From positions 372,001-436,000 of the forward strand of contig NZ_SACS01000001.1 in NCBI RefSeq assembly GCF_004005945.1: DNA of 64,000 nucleotides, given 5' to 3'. Below the pieces are notes generated by a model. It searched no databases and was not told the origin of the DNA. It worked only from the letters and a program-made list of their open reading frames with translations. Position numbers and translations under genes: made by a program. Below, one piece after another: positions 1 through 8,301 of this stretch (positions are counted from its first letter, which is position 1; each line of letters begins with the position of its first letter). This DNA is from Rheinheimera riviphila (GTDB lineage Bacteria; Pseudomonadota; Gammaproteobacteria; Enterobacterales; Alteromonadaceae).

Positions 1-210
1 GCCTTCAATGGCGCTGGAAGTCAGAATATTTGCCAGCATGTTATCTAATACAGCCTGCTGGTTTTGCTGAATACCCATTTTGCCCAGCAACACGCCCTGC
101 AAAAAATGTAATTGGCGTAACATAGGGGCCAACACCACCTCGTCATAACGAAAAACCTTTAACCCTGCATGCCGCTGACCAGGCCAATCAGGTTGTTGCC
201 AAATCCACAT
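1..210 (-). CDS. Fic family protein, N-terminal fragment (cut by window edge)
   Basis: Seventy codons are open from an ATG at 208-210 to base 1, so only the N-terminus is visible. The peptide starts MWIWQQPDWPGQRHA and ends ILTSSAIEG, which fits the DUF4172 N-terminal domain of Fic proteins. SSAIEG matches the (S/T)xxxE(G/N) inhibitory-helix motif, which in characterised Fic enzymes blocks ATP binding by the AMPylation site. The Fic catalytic motif itself would lie outside the window. A second Fic gene lies 288 bp upstream on the same strand. Repeated GAGGTG half-sites sit over and upstream of the start codon, suggesting autoregulation. The family call is fairly sure because of the start signature and inhibitory motif; the target is unknown. 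Confidence 0.8.
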   Translation of the reverse strand, partial: MWIWQQPDWPGQRHAGLKVFRYDEVVLAPMLRQLHFLQGVLLGKMGIQQNQQAVLDNMLANILTSSAIEG

Positions 211-294
211 GAGGTAGTTTCCCGCTTTGTGAGGTGAATACAGATATTAATCTAATCATCACATGAGGTGATTGGCAAGATTAATCACCTCATG
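208..294. promoter_or_regulatory. Operator-like GAGGTG repeats upstream of the first fic gene
   Basis: A perfect 12-bp inverted repeat, CATGAGGTGATT at 262-273 and AATCACCTCATG at 283-294, is separated by 9 bp. Two further direct half-sites occur at 231-239 (GAGGTGAAT) and over the start codon at 208-215 (CATGAGGT). No T-run follows, so a terminator is unlikely. The arrangement fits a binding site for a dimeric regulator, possibly the Fic protein or a linked HTH protein. That role is inferred. Confidence 0.5.
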
Positions 295-497
295 AAACGT
301 CATTCAGATTGCGATGATTCATTCATCATAAACACCAGTGAAACAAACATCACTGACTTTCCTCCTTCACCAAAGTAAGATTGATTATGGGCACGCCATG
401 CAATATCTATTTTTGTATTGGCTATCTCTATGAAACATCGGAGTGTCTGCCCCAGCTCCGCTTCGCAGCTTGTTGATATCACTGGCTGCCACCAAAA

Positions 498-1862
498 CTA
501 CAACTTCAGTCGTTGCTGCAACCCTGCCGGTGATACATAGCTCACCTCTTTGCCTTTTTTGCTTTTCGTCGGCATCAACAAATCTTCATCCACCAGGCCA
601 TTTAAATAGGTTCTGGCGGTGTTTTCAGTGATATCAAACTCGACTGCGACCTGCTTTGCGGTAAACACTTTACCGGGTTGTTTCAATGCATCTTTGAGCA
701 ACTCAAGCTGGCCACGCTTGAGCTTGTGCGACACCGGGCTTTTTTCAATCCACTCGATAAAGTGATAGAAATCCGACTTTTTCGCTGCAATGTGCGCCCG
801 CAGTGCATCAACTGCTTTGATGATCACATCCACTTGATGGTAAATGAAGTACGTCAGATCAAAATCATCGGTCTCGGTGTAAATGTAGGCCGTGTCATAG
901 TCACTCCTTTTTTCTTTGATGAGCTTACTGATAGACACAAACTCAAACAGCCAGTAACCGGAACGCAGCATATACCAGTAAAACAAGGCCCTGGCCGTTC
1001 TGCCGTTGCCGTCGCCAAACGGATGGATGTAGCCAATCATGAAATGCAGAATAATGGCTTTGATCACCGGATGAATAAAGCTATTAGCACTTTCCAAATG
1101 GTTTTCATTAGCGAACTCGCAAAGCGGGCTGAGCCGTTCTTTCAGCGTGGTGTAACAAGGTGGTGTATGCGCGACCTCGTTATAGATATTGCGTACATCA
1201 ATCTCGTTGTCTTGTCTAAGTTCACCAGGCTTGGCATCATTATCAATCGCATTAAAAGTTGCGATCTGGTGCAGCTCTAAAATCAGATCAATGGAAAGTT
1301 GCTCGTCTTTCTTTTCAACGGCTTTTTTCATCAACAGATAATTATTGAAAATCATCTGTTCCGATTTATCTTTTGGCGTCCTGCTGGTTTCTAACATTTC
1401 TTTGGCAACAGCTCTGGTCGTCGATGCCCCCTCCAGCTGTGATGAAGTAATGGCCTCCTCCATCATCAGACTTTTCACCAAATACCTGTCTTTTTCCTTC
1501 GCTGTGATGAAAGTTCCATCTCCCAGGTCGTGGCCACCGCCAGTGCTTTTGTCGATGTGATGCAGTTTGGCGAACAGCGACTCAGGCACACAGTAGCTGA
1601 AATGTTCACCCTCTTTGTCTGCGCTTTTGTTTGCAAGAAGCATTGGCAGAGTTTTCAACATCGTTTTTCTGGCAAACTTCGTCGCTACCCACGCAGCCTC
1701 TTCAGAAATGCCGTTGGGCACCCGCCACATGAACTTATCCCAATGAAGGTAAAGCCCTTCTTCGTTTGTTGCACCGAACTTGCCAAACAAAGCGAAGTAC
1801 TCAGCAGCAGGCATGCTTTGTAACAGTTCACCCAACGATTTTGGCACTCTTACCCTAGCCAT
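498..1862 (-). CDS. Fic/DOC family protein with winged-helix C-terminus
   Basis: A 454-residue Fic protein, predicted to transfer AMP (or another nucleotide moiety) from a nucleotide to a hydroxyl on a target protein. The catalytic motif HPFGDGNGRT is at about residues 280-289 and is intact. The upstream motif TSSQLEG at about 139-145 fits the (S/T)xxxE(G/N) inhibitory helix, so the enzyme is probably self-inhibited. Residues from about 395 resemble a winged-helix DNA-binding domain (GKVFTAKQVAVEFDITENTA), consistent with autoregulation. The ATG at 1860-1862 has an AAGG ribosome-binding site 8 nt upstream. It lies between another Fic gene and a broken TOTE-type helicase gene. Confidence in the family is high; the substrate is unknown. 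Confidence 0.92.
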   Translation of the reverse strand: MARVRVPKSLGELLQSMPAAEYFALFGKFGATNEEGLYLHWDKFMWRVPNGISEEAAWVATKFARKTMLKTLPMLLANKSADKEGEHFSYCVPESLFAKLHHIDKSTGGGHDLGDGTFITAKEKDRYLVKSLMMEEAITSSQLEGASTTRAVAKEMLETSRTPKDKSEQMIFNNYLLMKKAVEKKDEQLSIDLILELHQIATFNAIDNDAKPGELRQDNEIDVRNIYNEVAHTPPCYTTLKERLSPLCEFANENHLESANSFIHPVIKAIILHFMIGYIHPFGDGNGRTARALFYWYMLRSGYWLFEFVSISKLIKEKRSDYDTAYIYTETDDFDLTYFIYHQVDVIIKAVDALRAHIAAKKSDFYHFIEWIEKSPVSHKLKRGQLELLKDALKQPGKVFTAKQVAVEFDITENTARTYLNGLVDEDLLMPTKSKKGKEVSYVSPAGLQQRLKL

Positions 1863-2114
1863 AGCTTTACCTTAAACGCAATTAATATAATTTGAGTTTA
1901 ATTATCACTGGCAGCATGTCAACGAAAATATTAATTTTTGCGTTTTCATTGTGGCTATTCCAGTGTTTGCTTGCACTTGGTTCTGTTCCGACAGTTTGGA
2001 TCATCGGTGAACGATGCATTTGTTCTGACGAACGCACCTGAGATTAATTACGCACCTGTGAATCAAAAATCATTGAATCAAAAATCATTGAATCAAAACG
2101 GATGAAGACAACTT
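1863..2114. repeat. Noncoding gap with a short tandem repeat
   Basis: No gene is seen in this gap. At 2060-2098 the 15-bp unit GAATCAAAAATCATT occurs twice exactly, followed by a partial third copy (GAATCAAAA). It lies just past the 3' end of the broken helicase gene. The AT-rich stretch near 1875-1905 may hold the promoter of the Fic gene on the minus strand. Confidence 0.5.
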
Positions 2115-4555
2115 TCACGAGTCCGCTATTTTGTACCCCATAGCCTTGTAACTTTTCTCACGTTTGGCAAACATCCGCTGCAACATCGGAAAACCGCAAT
2201 CGACATAGTCGTGGATGGTGACCAAAGTTTTACCGGTAGACTCGCGATGGATCCGACCGGCGTATTGCGCCAGCGCGCCTTTCCAGGCGATGGGCATTGC
2301 AAGAAAAAGCGTGTCTAACCTCGGTAGATCAAAACCTTCTCCAATGTATTTTCCGGTGGCAACGACAACTTTGGCCGTCTTTAGATGTTCATTGGCACTT
2401 TTGCGGTCGGCAGCCTTCATGGCCCCAGTGAGAATAACCGAATCAATCCCTTTATCTTGCAGCAGACGATGAAGCATTTGCGCGTGTTCACGCCGTTCGG
2501 TCAGCACTAATGGATGTCGCTGCGCATCAATACTTTGCAGGATATCCGCCACAATCCGGTGGGTGCGGGACTCATTTTCCACAATGGCTCGATAGGCATC
2601 GGTTATTTTCAGTCGCTCTTCAGGTGAAGCTGATTCTAATTTCGCAGCATCATGCAACTGATGGACTTGCACCTCCTGATCGAATTGGTCTTCAGTTTGC
2701 GATTTCACTTTATGCCTGATAGGGCCAGCTGCCATGAAGATAATTTTCTGATGGCCGTCTTGGCGTTCTGGTGTCGCGGTCAACCCTAACATATATTTAG
2801 CCCGAACTTCGTTTAATACCATTTCAAAACGCGGGGCAGAGACGTGGTGGCATTAATCCACAATCACGTGACCATAATCTTGCACCAGTGACAAAATGCT
2901 ATTGTCCTTTAAGTTGATCAGACTTTGATAGGTAGCGATATCAATGACACCGGTTGGCTTTTTCTTGCCGCCTGCTATCACGCCAATTTGGGTGTCTGGT
3001 AAAAATGCGCTCAGCCTTTCCTGCCATTGCTCCAGCAACTGACGACTATGCACCAGTATGAGCGTATTTACTTTGCGTTTTACAATCATACCTATCGCAG
3101 TCACTGTTTTGCCAAATGCGGTCGGCGCATGCAAAGTGCCAGTGTCGTGTTTTGTCATTTCCTTGACAGCAAGTTGCTGGTTTTGCCGCAACGTCAACAG
3201 TGGCTTTAAACCAACCAGCTTTTTTCCCACGACTCGTTTGTCATCAAATCGCGGTTCAATTTTACATTCCTGAAGTAACTCAATTGCCTCATCGAGGCAG
3301 CCACGTGGCAATGACAGGTAACCTTGTTCAATTCGTGCGCATGAGATAAATCTTGGAATGCCATGGGTGGAAAAACGCAGCCCCTGAGTTTTGAAAAACA
3401 CCGGATTTGCAAAGCTGGCTAAGCGTCGCAATCTGGCCACCAGGACTGCTGGAGTTTGGTTCAGGTCAAAGTAGATGCGGTCCACTAAAGTGATGGTTAA
3501 ATGGGATGGAGCATTTTTCAGGATGAACTTATCAGGTTTTGCCGTAAGCTCCCAGGGAGGGCGCTGCTCAATGACTTTCTGCTCTGTCAGTATTGCTGTG
3601 GTTGGTGATAGCAGGCTGAGTAATCTGGCTAGCTCTTGTGGTCTGACTCGCTTCATCTGTGCCAGAAATTGCCATTGATCGCCGATTAACCTCAGATCTG
3701 CATCTACAAATGAACTATTACCGGCGAGCCTTGCTTCTCGTTGCAAAGGCAAAGCAATCAAGTTGCCAAATCCGCCTTCAGGCAGAATATCCTGATTGGG
3801 AAACAATCTGTCATAGGAATCAAACGACAGATGAGGAAAAACTTCCATCGCTTTATCAAGCAGAGCAAAACCCAATAAACGCGCTTGCTGAGCAGACACT
3901 TTATCTTCAAAGAAAATCCATAAATGGGCACCGTTACCAGAGCGGGAAATTTCGATGGCATGAGGAATATCAAATTCCACACAAGCCTTCGACATGGCTT
4001 TGACTTCATCTTGCCAATGTCCTTTATCGAAATCTGCAGCAAGCAGATAACAGGTGTTGTCGTGCAGCAATGGATACAAACCGACGATTTGCTGGCCTGC
4101 CAAATGACGATAGATCACCTGATTGGACAACTCGGTGAATTGCCGGTGCTGGCAATCCTGGCATTTTATACGGGGTTTATGGCAGATCCCCTGCACCCAT
4201 TCATTCGCGCCATCCTTGGCGCTCACCTTTCAGGCAGTCACCCTGTGCAAAACGGCTCTCCTGCCGTTTTGTCGTTATTACAAGCAACCGCATAGCCACT
4301 CCGACCTTGCTTATTTTGCCAGCGGTTGGCAAAAATATCCTGTCGCCCGCGAAACAGGTCGCGAAATATTGCAATTTTTTGATCTTTGGTAAGAATGGCG
4401 TCTGAAGTGTAACTCGGTGGCGGTCGAAGCAACTCTTCCTTGCGCGCTAACAGTTGGGACTTTTCATGCTCAATCTCTGCCAGTCTGGCATCGATATCAG
4501 CCAGATTGTCAAAATGCTGTGAGCCAACTTGATTTTTAGACATAACAGAATTCAT
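2115..4555 (-). pseudogene. TOTE-type primase-helicase, disrupted by insertion and nonsense codon
   Basis: Three stretches on the minus strand together make one protein of roughly 790 residues. The N-terminal piece (to about 4274) has a coiled coil and FRDLFRGRQDIFANRW. The middle piece (2853-4226) has a Cys cluster (CHKPRIKCQDC), an archaeo-eukaryotic primase domain (LLAADFDKG, then SGNGAHLWIFF) and an SF2 helicase Walker A, APTAFGKT. The last piece (2115-2822) has LGLTATPERQDG and the motif VI region YAGRIHR. Two lesions break it. A 71-bp palindromic segment at 4203-4273 shifts the frame between ACNN and NEWVQGIC. A TAA at 2853-2855 interrupts VIVD-stop-CHH, exactly where the Glu of the DECH box belongs. 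The start is uncertain (ATG 4555 or 4543). It follows the DUF6088 gene by 19 bp. The family is used in conflict systems; this copy looks dead. Confidence 0.85.
4203..4273. repeat. 71-bp palindromic insertion inside the TOTE-type gene
   Basis: Aligning the two protein halves (ACNN / NEWVQGIC) leaves 71 extra bases. They contain two perfect hairpins, GCGCCATCCTTGGCGC (6-bp stem) near 4208-4223 and CAAAACGGC/GCCGTTTTG (9-bp arms, 6-bp loop) near 4249-4272. A length of 71 is not divisible by three, so it causes a frameshift. It resembles a REP-like or miniature palindromic element; no second copy was found in this window. Confidence 0.65.
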
Positions 4556-4574
4556 TTTCCTCACTGCTGTAGAA

Positions 4575-4991
4575 TTACGAACGCTGCTCGACCTGAAGTT
4601 TCATATTGCGTAAATAAATTTTGCGGTTGAATCGACTCTTTACGATAACTTTGGCATTCACTGGCACCTGAGTGGTTTCACCCTTGTTGTAACGCACCAG
4701 TTCATCTGAGGGTTGCCAGGCTACACCTAATCGCTCTAACGCTTGTTCTGATACCGCTTTAAACCCGCCAACAGAAGCTAACATCGGTTTTCCGGTAATA
4801 CTGCTGATCCGGGCTTTAGCGTATAAGCCGTAACCAATTTTTAGTAACTTACCTTCAGCAACTAATTTCCGGAGCGCTCGCCCAACCTGATCATAACCAC
4901 CCAGCTGAGCAAAATCAGTACGTAGAAAAACATCCCGCCCTGTGTTAGCAATTTGCTGTTCAACCTGCTGCTTTAGACTGAATTTGGCCAC
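4575..4991 (-). CDS. DUF6088 / AbiEi-like winged-helix antitoxin
   Basis: A 138-residue protein starting with GTG at 4989-4991 (GGAGGCGCCTC just upstream serves as ribosome-binding site). The N-terminal half (RTDFAQLGGYDQVGRALRKL) looks like a winged helix, followed by LLKIGYGLYAKAR, typical of the DUF6088/AbiEi antitoxin group, where the domain binds DNA and represses its own operon. No AbiEii-type nucleotidyltransferase follows; the next gene on this strand, 19 bp downstream, is the broken TOTE-type primase-helicase. This suggests that DUF6088 acts as its regulator or partner. Direct repeats upstream fit an operator. The family call is good, the pairing inferred. Confidence 0.75.
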   Translation of the reverse strand: MAKFSLKQQVEQQIANTGRDVFLRTDFAQLGGYDQVGRALRKLVAEGKLLKIGYGLYAKARISSITGKPMLASVGGFKAVSEQALERLGVAWQPSDELVRYNKGETTQVPVNAKVIVKSRFNRKIYLRNMKLQVEQRS

Positions 4992-5025
4992 GAGGCGCCT
5001 CCAACTGCTACGATTTGTAATTTAA

Positions 5026-5061
5026 CAAAAATACGACAAATCCCCAAGCAAAAATACGACA
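5026..5061. promoter_or_regulatory. Direct-repeat operator upstream of the DUF6088 gene
   Basis: The 13-mer CAAAAATACGACA occurs exactly twice, at 5026-5038 and 5049-5061, offset by 23 bp (about two helical turns). It lies 35-70 bp upstream of the GTG start on the minus strand. It is a good candidate binding site for the winged-helix protein itself. Confidence 0.55.
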
Positions 5062-5113
5062 CTTTGTTGTACAGGCTTTAAACAAGCATCCAAGATGACA
5101 CATGTAAATTGCT

Positions 5114-5146
5114 CAATATGGTTACCGAATCTGGTGCTGAGACTCC
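5114..5146. repeat. Left copy of a direct repeat flanking the phd/doc-like pair
   Basis: The core CAATATGGTTACCGAATCT is followed by an AGACTC that forms an imperfect inverted repeat with GAATCT. A second copy lies at 5912-5943, beyond the toxin gene. The position here is about 80 bp upstream of the antitoxin start, so it could be the operator. Confidence 0.55.
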
Positions 5147-5223
5147 ACCGGGTGTGGACTTTAAGTCGACACTTTGAGCTGTCAGGTTTAGAATCAATAG
5201 CGATCAATGTTAAGGTGACGAAC

Positions 5224-5397
5224 ATGGAAAATAAACTAGCCAAATACGGTGTGGCGGAGCCAGTAAATCGCCCCAAAATCAAGCCTACAAAACAGCTAGA
5301 TTTGAGCACTCCAGAGGGCCAACGATTGGTCTATTCTGAGGCAAAGTTGATCCTCTCTCAGCATAAGAACACTTTCAAACGCTTGGCTGCCATGTGA
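5224..5397 (+). CDS. Putative antitoxin of Doc-type module
   Basis: A 57-residue small protein with the ATG at 5224 and an AAGGTGA ribosome-binding site 5 nt upstream. It reads MENKLAKYGVAEPVNRPK and ends LILSQHKNTFKRLAAM. The C-terminal amphipathic segment (EAKLILSQHKNTFKRLA) resembles the part of Phd-type antitoxins that covers the Doc active site, although no full Phd/YefM DNA-binding domain is evident at this length. Its stop overlaps the toxin start (TGATG), so the two are translationally coupled. The antitoxin role rests mainly on this coupling and the downstream Doc gene. Confidence 0.7.
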   Translation: MENKLAKYGVAEPVNRPKIKPTKQLDLSTPEGQRLVYSEAKLILSQHKNTFKRLAAM

Positions 5398-5795
5398 TGA
5401 ATCTGATTCATTTTCCCGCAGCTCGGGTGATTGAGATCAATGCTTTTATCCTTGCGACCGAACCAGGCAATAAAGGTGCTCCGGACAAAGGCAAACTGGA
5501 GGGTGCACTTTCACGGATCGACAACGCGATGTTGTATGAGGGTCTAGATGACGTTTTCGAAATCGCAGCCAAATATGCGCTAGCAATTGCACAAGCTCAT
5601 GCTCTCTCTGATGCAAATAAACGGACAGGGTTGATGGTTGCCTTGGAATATTTGTCTCTTAATGATTTCGAAGTTAATGTTGAACGTGAACTCATGGCAG
5701 ACGCTATGGTCGACCTGGTGTTAGGCACAATCAACGATAAACAGTTTGCTGACCTGCTTTATGACTGTTTCCTCAAAGGCCACAGTTCGGTCTAA
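5397..5795 (+). CDS. doc: Death-on-curing family toxin (Doc)
   Basis: A 132-residue single-domain Fic-fold protein. The motif HALSDANKRTG at residues 68-78 matches the Doc signature HxFxDANKRT. Doc proteins phosphorylate EF-Tu and stop translation. Length and fold agree with the family (about 125-135 residues). The normally aromatic third position of the motif is Leu, a mild deviation. The ATG at 5397 overlaps the antitoxin TGA; an in-frame GTG one codon earlier is also possible. With the antitoxin it forms a complete two-gene module flanked by a direct repeat. Confidence 0.88.
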   Translation: MNLIHFPAARVIEINAFILATEPGNKGAPDKGKLEGALSRIDNAMLYEGLDDVFEIAAKYALAIAQAHALSDANKRTGLMVALEYLSLNDFEVNVERELMADAMVDLVLGTINDKQFADLLYDCFLKGHSSV

Positions 5796-6426
5796 GTTCA
5801 CATTACATCGCGTGACGTATTTATTGCCCATCAAGAACAAAGATGTATCACATCGATAACCCTAACGATCCCCAGAGTAAAAGTTCGTTTGGAAATGCTT
5901 GTCGCAGTGAACAATATGGTTACCGAGTCTTGTATAGACTCTACTTGAATATCTGGCTGTTGCTGCGACTGCGGCTTCAAGTTAAGGTAAATCTGAGAAA
6001 TTTGATGCGGCAATGATGCTCCTGATGCTTCGAAAAAATGATAATGAAGCCCATTTCAAAAGTGCTTAAATTTCAAGCGATTACAACGCCTTTAAAGCAC
6101 GAGATCGATTCAATCAATAAATTTTTCACTGCGTTTTTGCGCTTTTTTTAGCGAGGGGTAACGTGGGGGGTAGTTATAAAAATAACAACCAAAATAATCT
6201 TCAAGATATTGATTTAAATAGATTTAAAAACAGAAAAATACAGGCAGATCCAGAATATTGAATAGTGTTTATTGACGTCCGAAATCGTCCATTACCAATT
6301 GTATTTCAATCATTTACCAAAACATAGCATCCACCAACGTCCACTGACACCCACCATTACCCTCCCACTTTAATGGGGGATACTGGCATTTACTCGCCAA
6401 CCAGTGCGGGATACAGATCATTCTCA
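5796..6426. other. Intergenic region without a supported gene
   Basis: About 630 bp between the Doc gene and the DUF4143 ATPase. Apart from the second flanking repeat (5912-5943) and AT-rich stretches with T-runs near 6130-6150, I see no gene with coding character. The only sizeable open frame (minus strand, 5831-6013) runs through the repeat and has no family signature. Confidence 0.5.
5912..5943. repeat. Right copy of the direct repeat flanking the phd/doc-like pair
   Basis: CAATATGGTTACCGAGTCT matches the copy at 5114 with one change. Here GAGTCT-TGTAT-AGACTC is a perfect 6-bp inverted repeat. The two copies bracket the toxin-antitoxin pair at about 800 bp spacing in the same orientation. 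Confidence 0.55.
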
Positions 6427-6482
6427 ACACTTTTACGCGCATAAAATTGGTTTTTTTTACATTTTTATGCGCGTAAAAGTGT
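6427..6482. promoter_or_regulatory. 20-bp perfect inverted repeat (tandem operators) before the DUF4143 ATPase
   Basis: ACACTTTTACGCGCATAAAA at 6427-6446 is the exact reverse complement of 6463-6482. Each arm is itself a near-palindrome of the form TTTTA(C/T)GCGC(A/G)TAAAA, so the region holds two equivalent sites about 32 bp apart (three helical turns). The distance to the ATG at 6535 fits a promoter or operator. No T-run lies downstream, so a terminator is unlikely. Confidence 0.65.
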
Positions 6483-6534
6483 GCGTCGGGTTATAGTATT
6501 GACCAGTAAACGATCTTTTTGGCAGGAAATATCG

Positions 6535-7848
6535 ATGCAACGCACCTTACTCAACGCCTTGCTGGTGTGGAAAAGCCAAGCCTTGCGTAAACCCTTATTG
6601 ATTGACGGCGCCAGGCAAACTGGTAAAACTTTTTTGCTGAAAGAACTGTTTGGTAAGACTTTTACCAATGTCCTTCGCATCGACTTTCTGGAAAATCCTG
6701 CCTACAAAGAGGCATTTGATGGCTCGCTTTCACCAGATGAGCTGTTGATGAACATTGAGCTGATCACTAACCAAGCGTTTAATCCAACAACCGACTTGTT
6801 GATTTTAGATGAGATTGGCGAGTGTGAACGTGCCGTCATTTCGCTCAAATATTTCGCGGAAAAGGCGCCCACTTATTATGTAGCGGCAAGTGGCTCAAAT
6901 ATTGGTTTGTTAAACACTTTTCCCGTGGGTAAAGTCGAGCAATACAACTTACGCCCGTTAACCTTTAAAGAGTTTATTTATGCGTCCCAAGAAGCAGCGT
7001 TAATTAAAGCGTTTGATACACAAGCAAATTCTGCTGCTGCGCATGCAAAATTGATGGACAAACTAACAGATTACTTCTTTACGGGTGGCATGCCAGAAGC
7101 CGTTGCCGCCTGGTACCAGTTCAAAGAATTGGGCATTTTAGATCGTGTTGAAAAGGTGACTAAAATTCATGCCGATTTAGTCGAAGGCTACCGACGAGAT
7201 TTTGGTAAATATACCGGTAAGGTTGATGCGACACTGATCGAATCGGTATTCAATAACATCCCTGCACAACTGTCACTGGTGATGGACGAATCAGTTAAAC
7301 GCTACAAGTTTAAAAATGTCCATGACCGCAAATCCCGCTACAGCGATTTTGAAACCGCGATCCACTGGTTAAAATGCTGTCGCCTGGTGTTGGCAAACTA
7401 TCCCATTGAAGGAATGCCTAAATCACCGCTTGCCGCCTATAAAAAAGACAATATGGTGAAGCTGTTTCTGTTTGATGTGGGCCTGCTTCACCATATGCTG
7501 GGAACGCGCTTTAGAGAAATTAAACAGCAAAACTATGAATATAAAGGATATATTGCTGAGAACTTTGTGCAGCAGGAGCTCACCGCTATTGGCATCGACC
7601 CCAGCTACTCTTGGCATGATGCACGTGCCGAAATTGAGTTCATCATTGAAACGAATGAAGGCGATATTGTCCCGGTCGAAGTCAAAAGTGGCAAACGCAC
7701 CAGGGCTAAATCGCTGGCGTCCTACGTCGAAAAGTGTGCGCCAACCAAAACATTCAAATTAACCGGCACCCAGGGCTCTTCAGCATTAGAGCAAACCAAC
7801 ATAGTGCTGCCGTTGTATTTTACGCAGTATTTGCCAATGAAGGGGTAA
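6535..7848 (+). CDS. AAA_14/DUF4143 family ATPase
   Basis: A 437-residue ATPase. Walker A GARQTGKT is at about 25-32 and Walker B LLILDE at about 88-93. The C-terminal DUF4143 part contains a PD-(D/E)XK-like set, ENFVQQEL, AEIEFII and VPVEVKSG, near 350-400, typical of this family. The function is unknown; the genes are common, sporadically distributed and often found in accessory regions. The ATG at 6535 has an AGGA ribosome-binding site; an in-frame GTG at 6481 lies inside the upstream inverted repeat and is less likely. It stands alone, without an obvious operon partner. Confidence 0.85.
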   Translation: MQRTLLNALLVWKSQALRKPLLIDGARQTGKTFLLKELFGKTFTNVLRIDFLENPAYKEAFDGSLSPDELLMNIELITNQAFNPTTDLLILDEIGECERAVISLKYFAEKAPTYYVAASGSNIGLLNTFPVGKVEQYNLRPLTFKEFIYASQEAALIKAFDTQANSAAAHAKLMDKLTDYFFTGGMPEAVAAWYQFKELGILDRVEKVTKIHADLVEGYRRDFGKYTGKVDATLIESVFNNIPAQLSLVMDESVKRYKFKNVHDRKSRYSDFETAIHWLKCCRLVLANYPIEGMPKSPLAAYKKDNMVKLFLFDVGLLHHMLGTRFREIKQQNYEYKGYIAENFVQQELTAIGIDPSYSWHDARAEIEFIIETNEGDIVPVEVKSGKRTRAKSLASYVEKCAPTKTFKLTGTQGSSALEQTNIVLPLYFTQYLPMKG

Positions 7849-8301
7849 CGGCGATCCGGAAGTTGGTCTAAGCCTCGATATTTAGTCAGAACGGAGGTAA
7901 TTCGCTGACGGAATTACCGATCTGCAACCACATGGTAATCAACTCCAGCCATTGTTCAGATCTGTATCATGCAAACGATATCGAAAACCAGCCTGATGCA
8001 GGCTGCGGCGTACCAGCATTTCTGGCCTGGTATTTTTGTTTTTGATGGCCTAAAAATCTATTCCTCTGTGCTGCGTCTGAAACACCTCAACAATAAATCA
8101 CCGAGCTATAGAAACGAAGCGCTTAAGCGAAAATGCTTGAGCGCTTTAACTTACTGGTTCAATCTCAACGATGATTGACGATAAATGTGTCATGACAAAT
8201 CCCTAATGACGGGATATTGTAATATTGCCCCCCTATAAGGTACTAAAGCCTCGAAATCGTCTGTAATACAGGACAGGATCTAAGGGCATGAAAGGAATCT
8301 G
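7849..8301. other. Intergenic region without a supported gene
   Basis: About 450 bp between the ATPase and the large helicase. An open frame of 69 codons at 7969-8178 shows no family signature and no convincing ribosome-binding site, so it is not called. The promoter of the helicase gene is probably in the last 150 bp. Confidence 0.45.

Noticed and set aside
262-294. 12-bp inverted repeat considered as a terminator
   Set aside because: No T-run on either strand and the position is upstream of the fic start, so an operator is more likely.
678-1280. 200-codon open frame antisense to the second fic gene
   Set aside because: It is the complement of a well-supported Fic gene whose catalytic motif lies on the other strand.
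2060-2098. Short tandem repeats considered as a CRISPR array
   Set aside because: The 15-bp units are directly adjacent without spacers; no cas genes are present. No CRISPR array is seen anywhere in the window.
7969-8178. 69-codon open frame between the DUF4143 ATPase and the helicase
   Set aside because: No recognisable family, no ribosome-binding site and no conserved context.
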